Positions 21,541 to 33,473 of a stretch of DNA of 64,000 nucleotides are shown in pieces. Numbering within the stretch: the first letter of the stretch is position 1; each line of letters starts with the position of its first letter. The notes under the pieces were generated by a model. The model saw only the letters and a program-made list of their open reading frames with translations. It ran no database searches and was not told where the DNA came from. This stretch comes from Cinclus cinclus (taxonomy: Eukaryota > Chordata > Aves > Passeriformes > Cinclidae), in NCBI RefSeq assembly GCF_963662255.1, contig NC_085071.1, positions 4,800,701 to 4,864,700 on the forward strand, read 5' to 3'. The position numbers were made by a program, and so were the translations under genes.

Positions 21541-24500
21541 AATGTTCAGCAGATCTCTCTCAAAAATAGTTTATTGGATATACATTTATATACCCAAGCA
21601 AACCAGCAGAGATAAAAGCTGTACCTGTTTGTCCCTGGACTAGAACCCCGTGGTCATGCAGAGCTCAGCATTCCGAGGAAACAGAGCTGAATGTTCCTAT
21701 GGCCCTGGAATGGCTGAATCTGGCACAGGATCAGAGACCAGAGATGAGGAGGCTTCAGGAGCAGAGACAGCCCTTGTTTCTAGCAGTGAGGGCTTCAGAG
21801 AAACCCCAAAATCCTCCCTACCCCAGGTCACAAACCTCGGCAGGAGCCCGGGGCTCTCGCTGGATGCTGTGCTGGATTCAGGGACGTTGGGATGGCACCA
21901 CCTGCCACCTCAGCAGCAGGACCCAAAGGCCACATCCTCTCCCTGGCAGAGCTCCAGAGCCTTGCTCCATCTGCCCCTGCTCAGGGGAGCACTGCAGGTC
22001 TGAGGGCTCTGGTTCCACTATCAAAAACATAAAGGAAAACAGCCCCTGAGCTCATCCATTTTCAGAGCAGCTAATTTGTCCCCAGGGAGCGGCTGGAGGG
22101 GATGGGGGGGAGGGAACCAGCACTCTCCCTTCTGTTATAAAAATAACAAAAAGTGATGAATGACCCTCAGAGCCCAGGATGGGAAGCGGCAGCTTTTTCC
22201 AGCCCGAGATAAATTACTGCTGTCACTGCAGGTAGAGCCGTGATTTACCCACCATGTACCCGGGCCAGCTCCTCGGCGACCTGGCTTTGCCAGCCCCGCT
22301 TATCTCATCTCCAAAGGGTTTGTCTGGTTTAAAATCCAAACGAGAGCAACTGGAGAACAAGAGGAGAGGCAGCACCAGGCAGGATGGCCAGGGATGCAGG
22401 AGGAGCATCCACATCTCCCTGTGCTTCCCGGGAAGAGCAAATCCCGGAGCTCATCCAGGAGCGTTTTACAGCGCACAAGGACGAGTCTCCATCGCTCCCA
22501 CTGAGCCTTTTCCCTCCTCCACGTATTCCCAAGCGCCATCTATTGGCATTTCTTCCCATTAACTTTCCCTAACCCCAACCCAGACAAGGAACATTCTCCT
22601 CACGGGCAGCAACTTCCAAAATTGTGGCTCAGGTGGAGAAGCCGCCAGCACACAGGAGACAATCCCAGTGCTCAGCGCTGGGTTTGCACAGGGCTGGCTG
22701 GGTTTTCATTCCTGGTTTTATGTGGAACACCCCTTATCTGCCAGGCATCTCACCCCACGTTAACAGATTCATTTATTCAGGACGGGGAATTGATAGATTT
22801 AGTTTGATTTTCCTTTCATAAGCCTTCCTCCCCGAGCTACATTTCTCTTTTCATTAATGCACTGATGGAGGAATAAACTTTTAACTCCGAGGATCAGCCC
22901 TGTCAAACAGAATCTCCTCTGCTGCCTGGGAAGGGGAGGGAGCTGGGCTGGAAAAGGGCTCCCAGCCAAGGGAGCAGCCTGGCAGGTGATTTTAGGAGAG
23001 CTGCTGAGTCCCATTTCCTCCGTTCTCCATCCACTTCTTCCATGGAAGTTTTACCCGTGGTTTTATCTCGCTCCTCTGCAGCGTCTCACACAGAGCCTGC
23101 TGCAAAACCCCTCCTGGGAACAGGAGTCCTTGGGGAGTGAGGGGACAGGCAGAGAGTGGGGAGAAAGGTATGGAAAACCAGAGATTTGGGCAAGTACAAC
23201 AGGAGAAGGAAAGCCTGGACTTACGGCAAGGGGAATCGCAAGAAAATCCAGCTGAAGAGCTGAAAGAGTCTCTTATGAGCCTGTAATGATGCCCCAAAAG
23301 AGATTCCTCCACAGCCTGCCCTCAGGAATTGGGTTTTCTCCCCAAACCTTTGGGGCTGAACTTTCCTTAGTGCTCCTCCACCTGAGCCACAGGAAGCAGT
23401 CTATCTTCTCTATCTTCTTCTTTGCATAAAAGATGGAGTTTTCCCATTTTCATGCAGGCTCACGGGCCTCTGCTGATGCATACATTCATTCGGCTCCTCT
23501 TCCAGAGTAGATTCCTTCCGGGAGCAGATCTGGTATGGCCATGCAAACACGAAACACACTGAGATGTTTCCAGATTTTTCCGACCCTAAATACTCTCTAC
23601 AGATGAGACATAAACGTATGTGTGATCTATTCATGTCCCTGACTCGCCATGGAAATGAAAGATCCCCAGCAAAAACCCCACTCGAGTCAGAACTCATGAA
23701 ACCAGCTGTTATCCCCCATTCCACGTTTTTGTTCCACTTTAGCAGCTTTAAGGCCAAGCGGAGCAGAGCCAAGCTCTGATCAATAGGATCTGAGCAAGAC
23801 AATAAAGATAATAAAGTAAGCAGCCTTTTTTTCACTCCTCTGCTCAACTTTGGGTCTTCCCATTGCTGTGCTGCCAAGGGAAAGGATCCAAACCCCTCTC
23901 GTGAAGGACCCAGGCTGGAGAGCACCTGGAGATGGAGACTTGCTAATGAGAGCAGGACCTGCTTTAGCCACACAAATAAAAATCCCTGGAGAGTTGGGGG
24001 TTCAGTTCTGAGTCACAGCCAGGAATTTGGGTAACGAATACATGGCTGAACCCAAATTAGTAAGAAAATAATAGAAAATTTCGAGCTGGGGACTGTTTCT
24101 GTGCAGGAACTGTGAGACCCAAGGGGAGAGGTCACAGACCCTTCAGTAGGCAGATTGGCGAGTGATTAAATCAATTTTCTCCTCAAGACAAATCCTCCCG
24201 AGCAGAGCTGGAGGTTGTCCCGAGAGTGACAGTGAAGGTGTTAATTCCTCTGTAAATAGGGTGTGAAATGCCACAACATCAGATGGGGTTTCTACTCACT
24301 TTGCTAATTATGTTCGTCTGTCATCATTCCGTGTTGCAGCAGGAGAAGGGCTCGGCTCCGGGAAGCAACACACAATTTTTAGACTTGAGTGGAAAATTTG
24401 CCAGAGGCTGTTTTTTTCAAAAGGGGAGGAAAAAAAAAATCTAACATATGATCTACCAGCACTAATGTAAGGAGATATTTTTCGGAGTCCTAAGTCATAA

Positions 24501-24850
24501 ATCCTGCTTGGGCTTACAGAGATGGACAAACAGGGGAAGCAAAGAACGAGTTCGTGGTGTCAGCCAGCAGTTAAGTACCCTGACATTTTACTGACAGAAC
24601 CTCACACTATTCCCACCAAATATTTTTGTTCAAATTCGATTTTTTAGGTGCCACCACTGCAGCTTCACCTTGGTGCTGGCTCAGGTGCAAGGGTGTGACA
24701 GAATTTGGTCACTGCACAGTGCAGGGGTCTGTCAAGCACTTGTGGCCCCAGATGCTCCAGCTCACCCAAATTCCCACTTATTTTCCCTGGGTGGGCATTG
24801 GAAACCTCACCAAGCTGTGTTGGTTTGATGCACAACCTGGAAATTTGGAA
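21541..24850. other. Long unannotated stretch, two AT-balanced islands
   Basis: No recognised gene or transposon. Islands at about 22745-22870 ('cattaatgcactgatgg') and 24040-24600 are repeat-free and AT-balanced and could be regulatory. The open frame 22254-22562 starts in good context (caccATG) but has no known motif, and the 187-residue minus frame at 23410-23973 is also unrecognised. Confidence 0.4.
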
Positions 24851-25143
24851 AGTTTTACCCTTTTACAAGGGCCTGGAGTGACAGGACAAGGGGGAATGGC
24901 CTTAGGATGAAGGAGGAGCAGGGTTACACAGGATATTGGGAAGAAATTCCTCCCTGTGAGGGTGAGGAGGGGCTGGAATGGATTTCCCAGAGAAGCTGTG
25001 GCTGCCCCTGGATCCTTGGAAGTGTCCGAGGCCAGCCTTGGAGCAGCCTGGGACAGTGGAAAAATGTTCCTGCCCATGGCAAAGTCCTTAGTGGGATAAA
25101 TCTTTAATGTCCCTTCCCAGCCAAACTATTCCATGATTCCATG
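24851..25143 (+). mobile_element. CR1 LINE 3' end
   Basis: Starts in 'cttttacaagggcctggag', then 'tgacaggacaagggggaat', 'gaagaaattcctccctgtg', 'agaagctgtggctgcccc' and the tail 'aatctttaatgtcccttcc'. A short internal deletion lies in the 'ccaggctgga' segment. Confidence 0.93.
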
Positions 25144-26287
25144 GCTGCTGACTTTACTTCCATGCAGGAGTGGGAGGCAGGGATTAATTCCTTTATTTAT
25201 TCCTCAATTCTCCCTCCTTGCCAGACCCTGGCTGCAGCAATCCCAGGATCCAGGAGAGGTGGGATAACCCTGCTGCCTCCTCCTCCTCCTCCTCCTGGAA
25301 CTTTCCAGAGTGCTCCAGGCTCTCCCAGGGTTAACAAGGAGTGAGGTTTGTGTGCAAGGAGTAAATAATGCTCATTTAGGATGATGCTCTGCCTACCACA
25401 GGCCAGGGACCTTCCTCCCATCCCTGCTTGAGCAAGGGCAGGCTCAGGGAGTGAGCCGAGCTTGACAAAAGAAGTCTGCAGTCCCACAGAGTCCATTACA
25501 GTCCCTGGTTAGCTGTTCTGTCATTAATTATCCTCAGAAACAAAAAATATTCACCTTCTTGCTTTGAATTTCTCTCAGCCGAGCTCCTTACTCTTGTTTT
25601 ATCCCAGGAAAGTAAGAAGAAAATTACCTTTATTGACTTACAGCAGGTTACTCCTCGTTTATTGCAGGTATACACAGGGAGAATCAGCCCCTCTGGAGTT
25701 ATTGCTGATTTACAACAGCAAGTAGGTACACAATTACTTGTGGTGATTTACAACCGAGTTACCTGTTATTTATTCTAGGTATTTAAGGGTATATCCACAT
25801 GGGGGCCCTAAGGAAAATTAAACCAAATTAATTTTAAAGTAGATTAGTTAAACTGTGTGAGACCATGACACAAACCCTCCTCTTCTGAATTAAAGAGGCC
25901 TTAATGCTTTTGAGTTCACCTTAACTCCTTCCCCAGCGAGAAGCAGCTCAGCCCAGGAGGTGCTACCAAGGAATTGCCATGGCCAAGGAGGAGGAAAACC
26001 AGCCCTGCCCACTGGAAAAGGGATCACTGCTGCTTTCCAGCAGGAAAAAGAGAGTGAATCCACCAAATTCAGTGGTGCAACACCTTTGGCTTGCACTGGA
26101 GGGTCTGGGCAGGCTGATGGACTGATCACAATCTTTATTAAACTCCCATCAGCTCACTCCCTCAGCCCTTTCCAGCCTGCTATTCCACAGGAGGATGGGG
26201 CTGTTACTCTTGATCTAATGGTCCCGTTTCACACTCCCTGGTTTGGCTGTTTCATCTCTCCTTCCAGAGCTTCAGTTTTTCTCAGAG
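25144..26287. other. Unannotated; AT-balanced island at 25490-25870
   Basis: The island includes 'tgtcattaattatcctc' and several short near-repeats of 'gttattgcaggta'/'tgatttacaac' type. No gene or transposon is recognised. Confidence 0.4.
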
Positions 26288-26455
26288 GCTGAGAATGACA
26301 GAATTCTCGAATCTTTAAGAATGGAAAACACCTCCAAGATCAAATCCAACCGCAGCTGGACTTGCTGTGCCACCGTGGCTGTGCCAGAACCACTCTGGTG
26401 CCCTGGGGATTTTGGGGATGGTGGCCTCCAGTCACACATCAGCCCATGATCTGGT
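26288..26455 (-). mobile_element. CR1-like LINE 3' end (antisense), diverged subfamily
   Basis: 'aagaatggaaaacacctcca', 'agatcaaatccaaccgcag' and 'ctgtgccaccgtgg' match the CR1 tail type that carries 'tcatcgagtccaaccg' in birds. It directly precedes the array at 26468. Confidence 0.65.
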
Positions 26456-26467
26456 GGCCCTGGGAAG

Positions 26468-26833
26468 GGATGGGGTGTCCCAGGGAGGGAGATCCCTCAT
26501 TCCCAATGGAGGGATGGGAGATCCCTCATTCCCAATGGAGGGATGGGGTGTCCCAGGGAGGGAGATCCCTCATTCCCAGTGGAGGGATGGGAGATCCCTC
26601 ATTCCCAGTGGAGGGATGGGAGCCCCAGGAGGGAGATCCCTCATTCCCAGTGGAGGGATGGGAGCCCCAGGAGGGAGATCCCTCATTCCCAGTGGAGGGA
26701 TGGGAGATCCCTCATTCCCAATGAAGAGATGGGAGCCCCAGGAGGGAGATCCCTCATTCCCAGTGGAGGGATGGGAGATCCCTCATTCCCAATGAAGAGA
26801 TGGGAGCCCCAGGAGGGAGATCCCTCATTCCCA
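26468..26833. repeat. 30/42-bp minisatellite
   Basis: Units share 'gatccctcattcccagtgg' followed by 'agggatgggag'. Longer units add a 12-base 'ccccaggaggga', or at the left end 'tgtcccagggaggga'. Units with 'aatgaagagat' form a later variant, and a short plus long pair is repeated at the right end. All lengths are multiples of three, which explains the open frames across it. Confidence 0.95.
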
Positions 26834-28554
26834 GCTGAGAGCACAGCACAGAGCTGACCATGGAAATCCTCCATTCTCCTCCATCTTTCTTCCAAACTCT
26901 CTTTCACCTCCTTACTCTTTTTCTTGCTCCACATCTTCCTCTCCCTTTCCTTTTCACTCTCACACCACGTTTCCCCTCTGTTTCGGGCTCCCTCCTCTGC
27001 CTCAGCTGACTCACATTATTCCTAGTGCAAGACAGCAAACCTCCTCCTGTCTCCTCCACTTACTCCTCTTTTCTCTCACATCTTTCCCATCTTTTCTGTG
27101 ACCTTTTCCTCCTGCTGGTGCTCTCCCAGGCGTGCCCAGGGAACCAGCCAGAGCTGGGAGAAAAACACCCAGGGCCAGCTCCCATCCTGCTGAGGTGAGG
27201 GATGGAGGGAGGCAAACACCATCGAACACTTCCCAACAAAACCAGCGGCTGCCAAACTGGGAGGGAACATTTTCCAGCAGAAAGAGCAAAACGTTTCTGT
27301 TCTCTGTAAGCATTTAAGATTTATGAAGTTCCCTATCCATCACCAGGCTGGAACCTGAAGTGGAGGTGGAACTGGCTATTGCCACGTAACAAAAGCTTCC
27401 TCATGGCCTTTTCTTCCCCTCATTTAATGAGAAGTCACCTCCTGGACAGAGGGAAAAGGTTTTCTGCACTAATTATATTTATAAGCACTTTGCCAAAAAC
27501 GGGCTGCAATGGGGCCACTGGTGATGACCTCATTGAAACTACAAAAAAACAAAAGCCCTGAGAGCTGATCAGGCCTGGCTCAGTGGCAGCCTCAGGGTGG
27601 CTCATGGGTCCCACAGACTCCCTGTAATCATCTCAGAGTCATGAATTACAAATGGCCAGATATCAATTAAAATTCCCCTTTTGATTCCAGGGCAGGAATC
27701 CATCTGGGAGCCTGGCAGGACAGATGAGTGGACTGATGTGCCAAAGCAAGGGCAGGCCACTGGAAAAGGGCAGCATCCAGGGATGCTTCACCTGTTTGAG
27801 TGGCTCATCCTCATTCTGCCCACCTAGGACAACACTTATTAAAAAACCCCAAAAGTTTAAAGCCTGCAAGAGGATTTGGTTGGGTTTTTTGTGCCCTTTC
27901 ACAATAACTTGCAAGAGTACATTACTCACAAAGCTGGGGGAAGCAGAGCTCTCAGATGTGTGAGGCTCTGAGGACACAGCAGTGTGACCACTGCTGCAGA
28001 TACAAATCAAATAAGGCATTTGCCAAATCTAACAGACTCTACCACCTTTGATCATGTTAATTTTTCTGCTCCCAGTTCCTGCCGTAATGTTATTTCATGA
28101 GACACTCAGCCTTCAAAAGAGCAGAACAAAAATCCAGCTTCCCATCCTTGGGCCTTTGAAGAAAGTCTTGGAAATGTAACTCCAGTGTCAGTGTTCAAAA
28201 TCCAGGAGTTGAGAGGAGAGATCACACTTGGAGGAAGGCTGACCTGCATTTTAAAGGGACAAACTTTAAATGTAAGAACTGCTGTGGTCTCTGCCTAAGA
28301 GCTGAGTTTAAATTCAGCTCAAGCCCTTGGGGCTCAAGGAACTCGTCAGCTTCCTCTGGAATACAGTTTGGGGTGTTTGGGTACTGAGGGTAACCATGAA
28401 GCACAACCTCCCCTCTGCACAGTGCTCTCCACCTCTTCCAGGAGACAAATTAATATTGCAAAGCTCCACAGCCTTCCAGCACAAGAGGTCTGGCTGGAAT
28501 GCAGCCTCTGAAGTCAAAACCTGCTGCTCCTGGAGGCTGAGTTCTGCCCAGGGA
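26834..28554. other. Unannotated single-copy sequence
   Basis: Pyrimidine-rich at 26860-27090. No recognised gene or transposon. Confidence 0.45.
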
Positions 28555-28710
28555 ATAGATGCCTCATCCCTGGAAGTGTCCAAGGCCAGCATGGACAGGG
28601 TTTGGAGCAACCTGGGACAGTGGAAGGTGGCCCTGCCCATGGCACAGATCTGAAATGAGGTGATTTTTAAGGTCCCTCCAACCCAAGCCATGCTGTGAAT
28701 CCCCGATTCC
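28555..28710 (+). mobile_element. CR1 LINE 3' end
   Basis: 'catccctggaagtgtccaa', 'caacctgggacagtggaag' and 'ctgcccatggcac', with the tail 'tttttaaggtccctccaacc' near the terminus. Confidence 0.9.
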
Positions 28711-29862
28711 CCATGGACAAAAGGAACGTGTCTGTGTTGCAAACACCATGAAAATAAACAGGGGGAAGTTTTACAGAAGCCAGCACTGCAGAACAGGGGT
28801 GAACTTCACCTTCAGTGAGTTACAGCAGAGCTCAACTCTGCTGCTTTGTTGTTTTTTTGGTTGGGTTTTGTTGTTGTTGGTTTGTTTTTATTTTTTTTTT
28901 TAATTTAATACACAACCTAATTGCAATCTGAGTGCAGAGCAGCCCAGCAGCAGCAGAGCAGCCCGGCAGTAGCTCTTCAGAGCTGCTGGGTTATGAGCAG
29001 GGAGATGTTTATTGCCCCATCCATTCCTGGGAAAATCACTTCACTGACTCATCCCCTGCTCTATACTTCCTAAATAATGGGCTGGAGCATCCCTGAGCAG
29101 CCCAGATGCACCTTGTGAGCAGCTGTGAAATGCAGAGGTGAGGAGTACACAGAGTCCAAAGCACTGCAGCCTGCTCCATCCAGAGGTAAAACCCCTTGTA
29201 GACAAGGAATGCAAGGTTTGGTTTTTTTCAAAGGCACGAATGAGACTGGCAAGGCCAAATTCCTGCTGGATTTTAATGGGATTTAAACACTTAGGCTGCC
29301 TAGGAAATCCCTACTGACAATAACAGCACTGTGGGGTGGGTTCACATGGATCCAGTTGGATGTTTGGGAAGCAGGAAAAGCAGCAGCTGCTCTGGCTGAA
29401 AAAATGCTCTTCTCCTTCCCATCACAGCCTCAGGCACCAAAAAATCCTGTTGAGTGCAACAGAAAGTCCAGGAGATCCCACCAAACCCTTGGATTTACCT
29501 TCTGCTCTGCTCCCAGCTCATCTGAGGTGTGGCTGCTCCCCTTTCACCACTCCATCCCAGTTTCCCTGTGGGGATAACAGCCCCGGCTCTGGGAGCAGGA
29601 TTCCAGAGCACAGCACTGGCTCTTGGGGGTGTCGGCAACATCCCTGTCCTCATCTAAGGAGCTGAGAACCTAAACACTGATATTTTCCAAGGGGAGGAAG
29701 CCCAGGGCTGAGCTTCAGCTAAATTGGCACACTGGGGTGAAATTGTGCCTCTCCAGGTGCCAGAGAGCACCAGGGAAGTGGGAAGAGGAAAATCATGGTG
29801 GGCACAGCTGAGGTGACCAACGGGATCAGCTGCAGCATTCCCATCCCAGCCCCAGCAGAAAC
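28711..29862. other. Unannotated; T/G tract at 28842-28915
   Basis: The plus strand is T/G-only across the tract (the complement of the A/C type elsewhere). No other feature is recognised. Confidence 0.5.
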
Positions 29863-29936
29863 GAAAGGCAAAAGGAGAAAAGGCAAAAGGAGAAAAGGCA
29901 AAAGGAGAAAAGGCAAAAGGAGAAAAGGCAAAAGAA
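29863..29936. repeat. 15-bp purine-rich minisatellite, 5 units
   Basis: Five near-perfect copies of a 15-bp unit (aggcaaaaggagaaa), the last truncated. The minus-strand FSPFAFSPFAF frame is a repeat translation. Confidence 0.95.
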
Positions 29937-30304
29937 TTCACGTGGTGTCAGGAACACCAGGCCAGGTGTGTTCCCTGTCAGTCCAGACTCCCTTGATCCC
30001 AGAAAAAGCAGCGCATGCAGAGCATGGCACTGCAATGGGGCACGGCTGTCTCGTGTAGGAGCTGCTGGGACAGAGGGTTCAGTTCTTCCTCTCATCCCAC
30101 AAGCATCAGGTGTCCTCCTCCAGGCTCCTCTCCCCAGCTCCAGAATGCCTGTTCCACATCCTTTCCCCTTCCCTGAAGCTCCTCCTTGTCTCTCCTGCCT
30201 CCAGGAAGGCTGGGGGGTCCCAAGGGATCCAAAATGTGTTCCTCATGGGGCAGAACACGATGGGCTGTCCTGCGGACTCACACTTCCACTTGTCCCGAGC
30301 AAAG
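29937..30304. other. Unannotated spacer
   Basis: No recognised feature. The 269-residue plus frame beginning at 29968 runs on through CR1-like sequence and is not supported as coding. Confidence 0.45.
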
Positions 30305-30440
30305 TCACAGCATCCCAGAATTTAGGTTGGAAAAGCCCTCCAAGAGCACCCAGTCCAAGCTGTGACCCGTCCCCACGCTGTCACCAGCTCAGAGCACTGA
30401 GTGCCACGTCCAGGTGTTCCTTGGACACCTCCAGGGATGG
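30305..30440 (-). mobile_element. CR1-like LINE 3' end (antisense), diverged subfamily
   Basis: 'agaatttaggttggaaaagc' then 'cctccaagagcacccagtcc', 'aagctgtgacccgtcccc' and 'agcactgagtgccacgtcc'. The same middle text recurs at 39050 and 54768, defining a second tail family in the window. Confidence 0.8.
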
Positions 30441-31746
30441 GGACTTCACCACAAGGTGCAGACGCCACGAAAGGTCAGTCCAAGCAGAGAACTGTCCCCC
30501 GAGGGGTCACTGCCAAGGCTTGGACACCCTCACCCTGCAAAGGAGGCTCCTCCTCAGAGCAGCTGCTCTTTGCTCCATTTCCATTTCATTTTCCTTTCAT
30601 GGTTTCCCCCGAGTTCGCTGCAGGAACAAGCTCTCGGTGCAGCTGGCAGCTCTGATCCGGCTCTGCCCTGCCAGGGCCATCTCCTTGGGAAATCCGATGG
30701 CTCTTCAATGGAGAAGGCTGTGTTCTGCCACCAGGATTGTTCCCTTTCTGCAGAAGCTGAGTGATAAATCAAGCTGACACCTCCCAGGCCCCGCGAAGCC
30801 TCCTCAGCTGCGGCGAGAGTTGCGCGAGGTTTTGTCGGAACATTCCCAACATTTATTTATTTACCTTCCCTTTGCAGCAGCGACTCAGGCACGGGGAGAT
30901 GGATGAGGGTGACAATGCCAACACCCCCTCCCTGTCCCCAGGCACACCGAGCCAGGAGCTCCGTGCTGGCTGGGCTGTCACAGCCTTCTCTAGAAGCAGA
31001 GCCGAGGCACAAATGTGGATTTTAAATCTGAAATCCCAATGAAGATCCTCAGGGCATGGCCGCCCCGGTGTCCCCTGGGAATCTGGGTGATATTCAGCTC
31101 TGGCAGGTACCAGGGAGAATTCCAGACCAGCTTCTAGTTCCTGCTTTGGACAAGAGCTACAAGGAACTCACTTGTGTCCTGCGTGAATTTAACAGCTCAG
31201 GTTTTCCAGAGAGGATCCCACCAGGATTGTCCAACCCTTGCACACTGACTTACAGCTAAAAATACTCATAAGCCATGTTTCTTGTTGGATTTTCTTCCTT
31301 CAGAACAGAGGGAGAGCAAGGTAAATTCAACCAGCAAGATGGATTTAAGCCACCCTAAATCTGTCCCACAGAGCCTAATCCCTGTTCCAGAGCTCCAGAG
31401 ATTATTCTGATGCAAAACCCCCCCAAAAAGCTGCTGTGGCATCACCCCTTGCTCGGAGATCCCAAGTTTTCAGAATTATTCAAACACAAACTTGTGTATA
31501 TTTTGAAATCTGGGAGATGCAAGCCCTAATCCAGGTGACAGCACCCCTGGGGTCCCTCCTGTGATTTCCAAAAGCACACATTTCCTCAGGAAATCAGCAG
31601 CTGAGTTTGCACAATCCTTTAATCCCTGGGTGGAAGATCCCCATTATCTGTCCGGTACAAGACACATTATTAATGGATTATGTTTGCAGCAGGTAAAGGT
31701 CACTTTTAATGCTTTTAATGATTTTTAAATGGATTTTTCCTTTCAG
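30441..31746. other. Unannotated; AT-rich near right end
   Basis: No recognised feature. From about 31640 the sequence is AT-balanced and leads into an acceptor-like 'tttttcctttcag'. Confidence 0.4.
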
Positions 31747-31788
31747 ATTTACTATTTTCAAGCAGCTTGGCTATGAAAACCCTGCCTG
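31747..31788 (+). other. Candidate 42-nt microexon (unproven)
   Basis: A strong acceptor ('ttttcctttcag') and a strong donor ('ctgcctg|gtaagtaat') bound exactly 42 nt, a multiple of three. Two frames are open: one reads FTIFKQLGYENPA (phase 2-2), the other LLFSSSLAMKTLP (phase 1-1). The AT-balanced flanks look like conserved intron around neuronal microexons, but that is only a resemblance. Confidence 0.2.
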
Positions 31789-33029
31789 GTAAGTAATATG
31801 AATTAAAAGGGAGAGCTTCACTTGCTCAGTTCTCCAAAAGAGAGCACAAAAGGGATCAAATGTAATATATGGTGGCCCAGTGTAGATGCGGGAGCCGGAA
31901 AATACAGACCAGGATTTCAAAAACCCTCCAAAATTAAAAACTTCCCTTTAAAGAGCAAGTTCAGACACATCTTCTGTCCTCCCAGTAAGTAACAAGTGGT
32001 TCTGGATGGCCAAATCCCATTTTTGGCTGCACAAATACCACAGGGCCTCGTTTATTTGGTGTCTTGTGGGTGAATTGGGCTGTGAAGCACAAACCCCTCC
32101 CAGCCCAGGCTGCTGAGTCTGTCCCACGCCTTTTCTTCATGCTGAGCCTCCAGAGCACTTGAAATGAAAAGCGAGGAGAGACAATCTCAGCTTCACCATC
32201 CAGCTCCACTTGTCCATTCCAGCATCCCCAGTCCTTTTCCCTGCACTGCAGAGCAGCCCTGCCTCTCCTGTGGGATAATGGGATCATCCTCCCTGCTGCT
32301 GGGGAACCCTTCTGCTCCTCATTCATTCAGGCAGCCTCAGATGTGCAGCCAGGCTGATCCAGTGACAAAGGAGTGACAGAGGACAGCTGGTTTAGGTTTA
32401 GGATGTTTCAGTTTGTTCTGTCACATCCATGCAGCAAGAAGAGCTCAGCAGGGTTTGATGCCTTCTAATATCCTGCAATTCCCTCTTCCCAAAGAGTCTG
32501 AGCTTGGTAAGGCCAGAGCATCAGAGCCAGGGATGGCAAAAGCACTCAAAACCTTGCCAGAAAATCCCAACCTAACCTCGCCAGAAAGTCCCAACCTGTC
32601 CTGAGCCCTTGGCTGAGGTCAGAGCAAACACAGATTTCCAGGAGCTGTAAAATCCCCCTCATCCACAGGGCTGCGAAGCCAGACCTTGGTGCAAACACAA
32701 ATATTGTTATTTTAGGAAGCCTCACTAATGCAAAACACCAAGAAATAAAGAGGAAGAAGCAAGAGTGTCTCCACGGAACTGAAAATCAGGTGCCAGCTCC
32801 TGGGTGGGATTGGGCTCCATCCTCCCTGTGGATTCACCTTCTGCTTGGAGCACGGGAGCCACAGCCCTGCAGCAGGAGGCAGCAGCTCTGCTGTTCCACC
32901 AGCTCCCATCTGTCCCAGGAAATCAACTCATCAAATCATCAAAGGCAGAACTCCCTGGGCAGGGGCCAGGCACTGTGCCAAGCCAGGAGAATCCATGGGA
33001 AGGAGTGGAAGAGCTGATGGTGATCAAAT
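31789..33029. other. Unannotated spacer
   Basis: Nothing recognised. The AT-balanced character persists to about 31930. Confidence 0.45.
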
Positions 33030-33473
33030 CCTTTTTGGGAGTACCCAAAAACAGAGGCCAGACAAAATAAAGGGAATAAAAAGCAATTTATTTCTATTTA
33101 TTGAAAGGCCTTCAGGTACATTTAGAGCAGACAAAGCCCCCCAGGGGCTACACCCAAAAATGGATGATGGGTCACGTTTTCATATTTTTATAGGTTTGGT
33201 CCATTTGCATATTGGGGGTTAATCTCCCAATTCCAGCTTCAGGTAACGAAGTCATTTACCCCAATTTGCTCCCCCCAGTCATTTTTGTTTCCATCTCTCA
33301 TGGCCTGAGGCAGTGAGGTGTCCTTGATTCCCAGCCTGGAGAGGAATTGTTGTGTGTGCCCAAAATGGGAGAGCAGCAGCTCACACTGGATATGGAGTTT
33401 AGAGTTACACACCAAAGAACTGCAGGATTACAAATAGATGAAAAATAGAAAAGCCAAAATCCTAAAGCATCCA
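33030..33473 (-). mobile_element. Solo LTR, family A, copy 2
   Basis: Collinear with 20242-20697 over its whole length, including 'tttggtccatttgcatatt', 'gggttaatctcccaattcc', 'aggtaacgaagtcatttacc' and 'tgaggtgtccttgattccc'. Differences are scattered substitutions and a few short indels. On the minus strand it has a TATA-like 'cctataaaaata' and 'caataaatagaaataaatt'. No clear target duplication. Confidence 0.85.

Noticed and set aside
22254..22562. Open frame beginning in good start context (caccATG)
   Set aside because: No upstream promoter signal, no recognisable domain and no convincing splice donor.
23410..23973. 187-residue minus frame with mixed composition
   Set aside because: No known motif, and overlapping plus-strand frames look equally plausible. 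There is no support beyond openness.
29968..30777. 269-residue plus-strand open frame
   Set aside because: Runs through a CR1-like tail at 30305-30440, and its amino-acid content shows no domain. GC-rich DNA gives such frames by chance.
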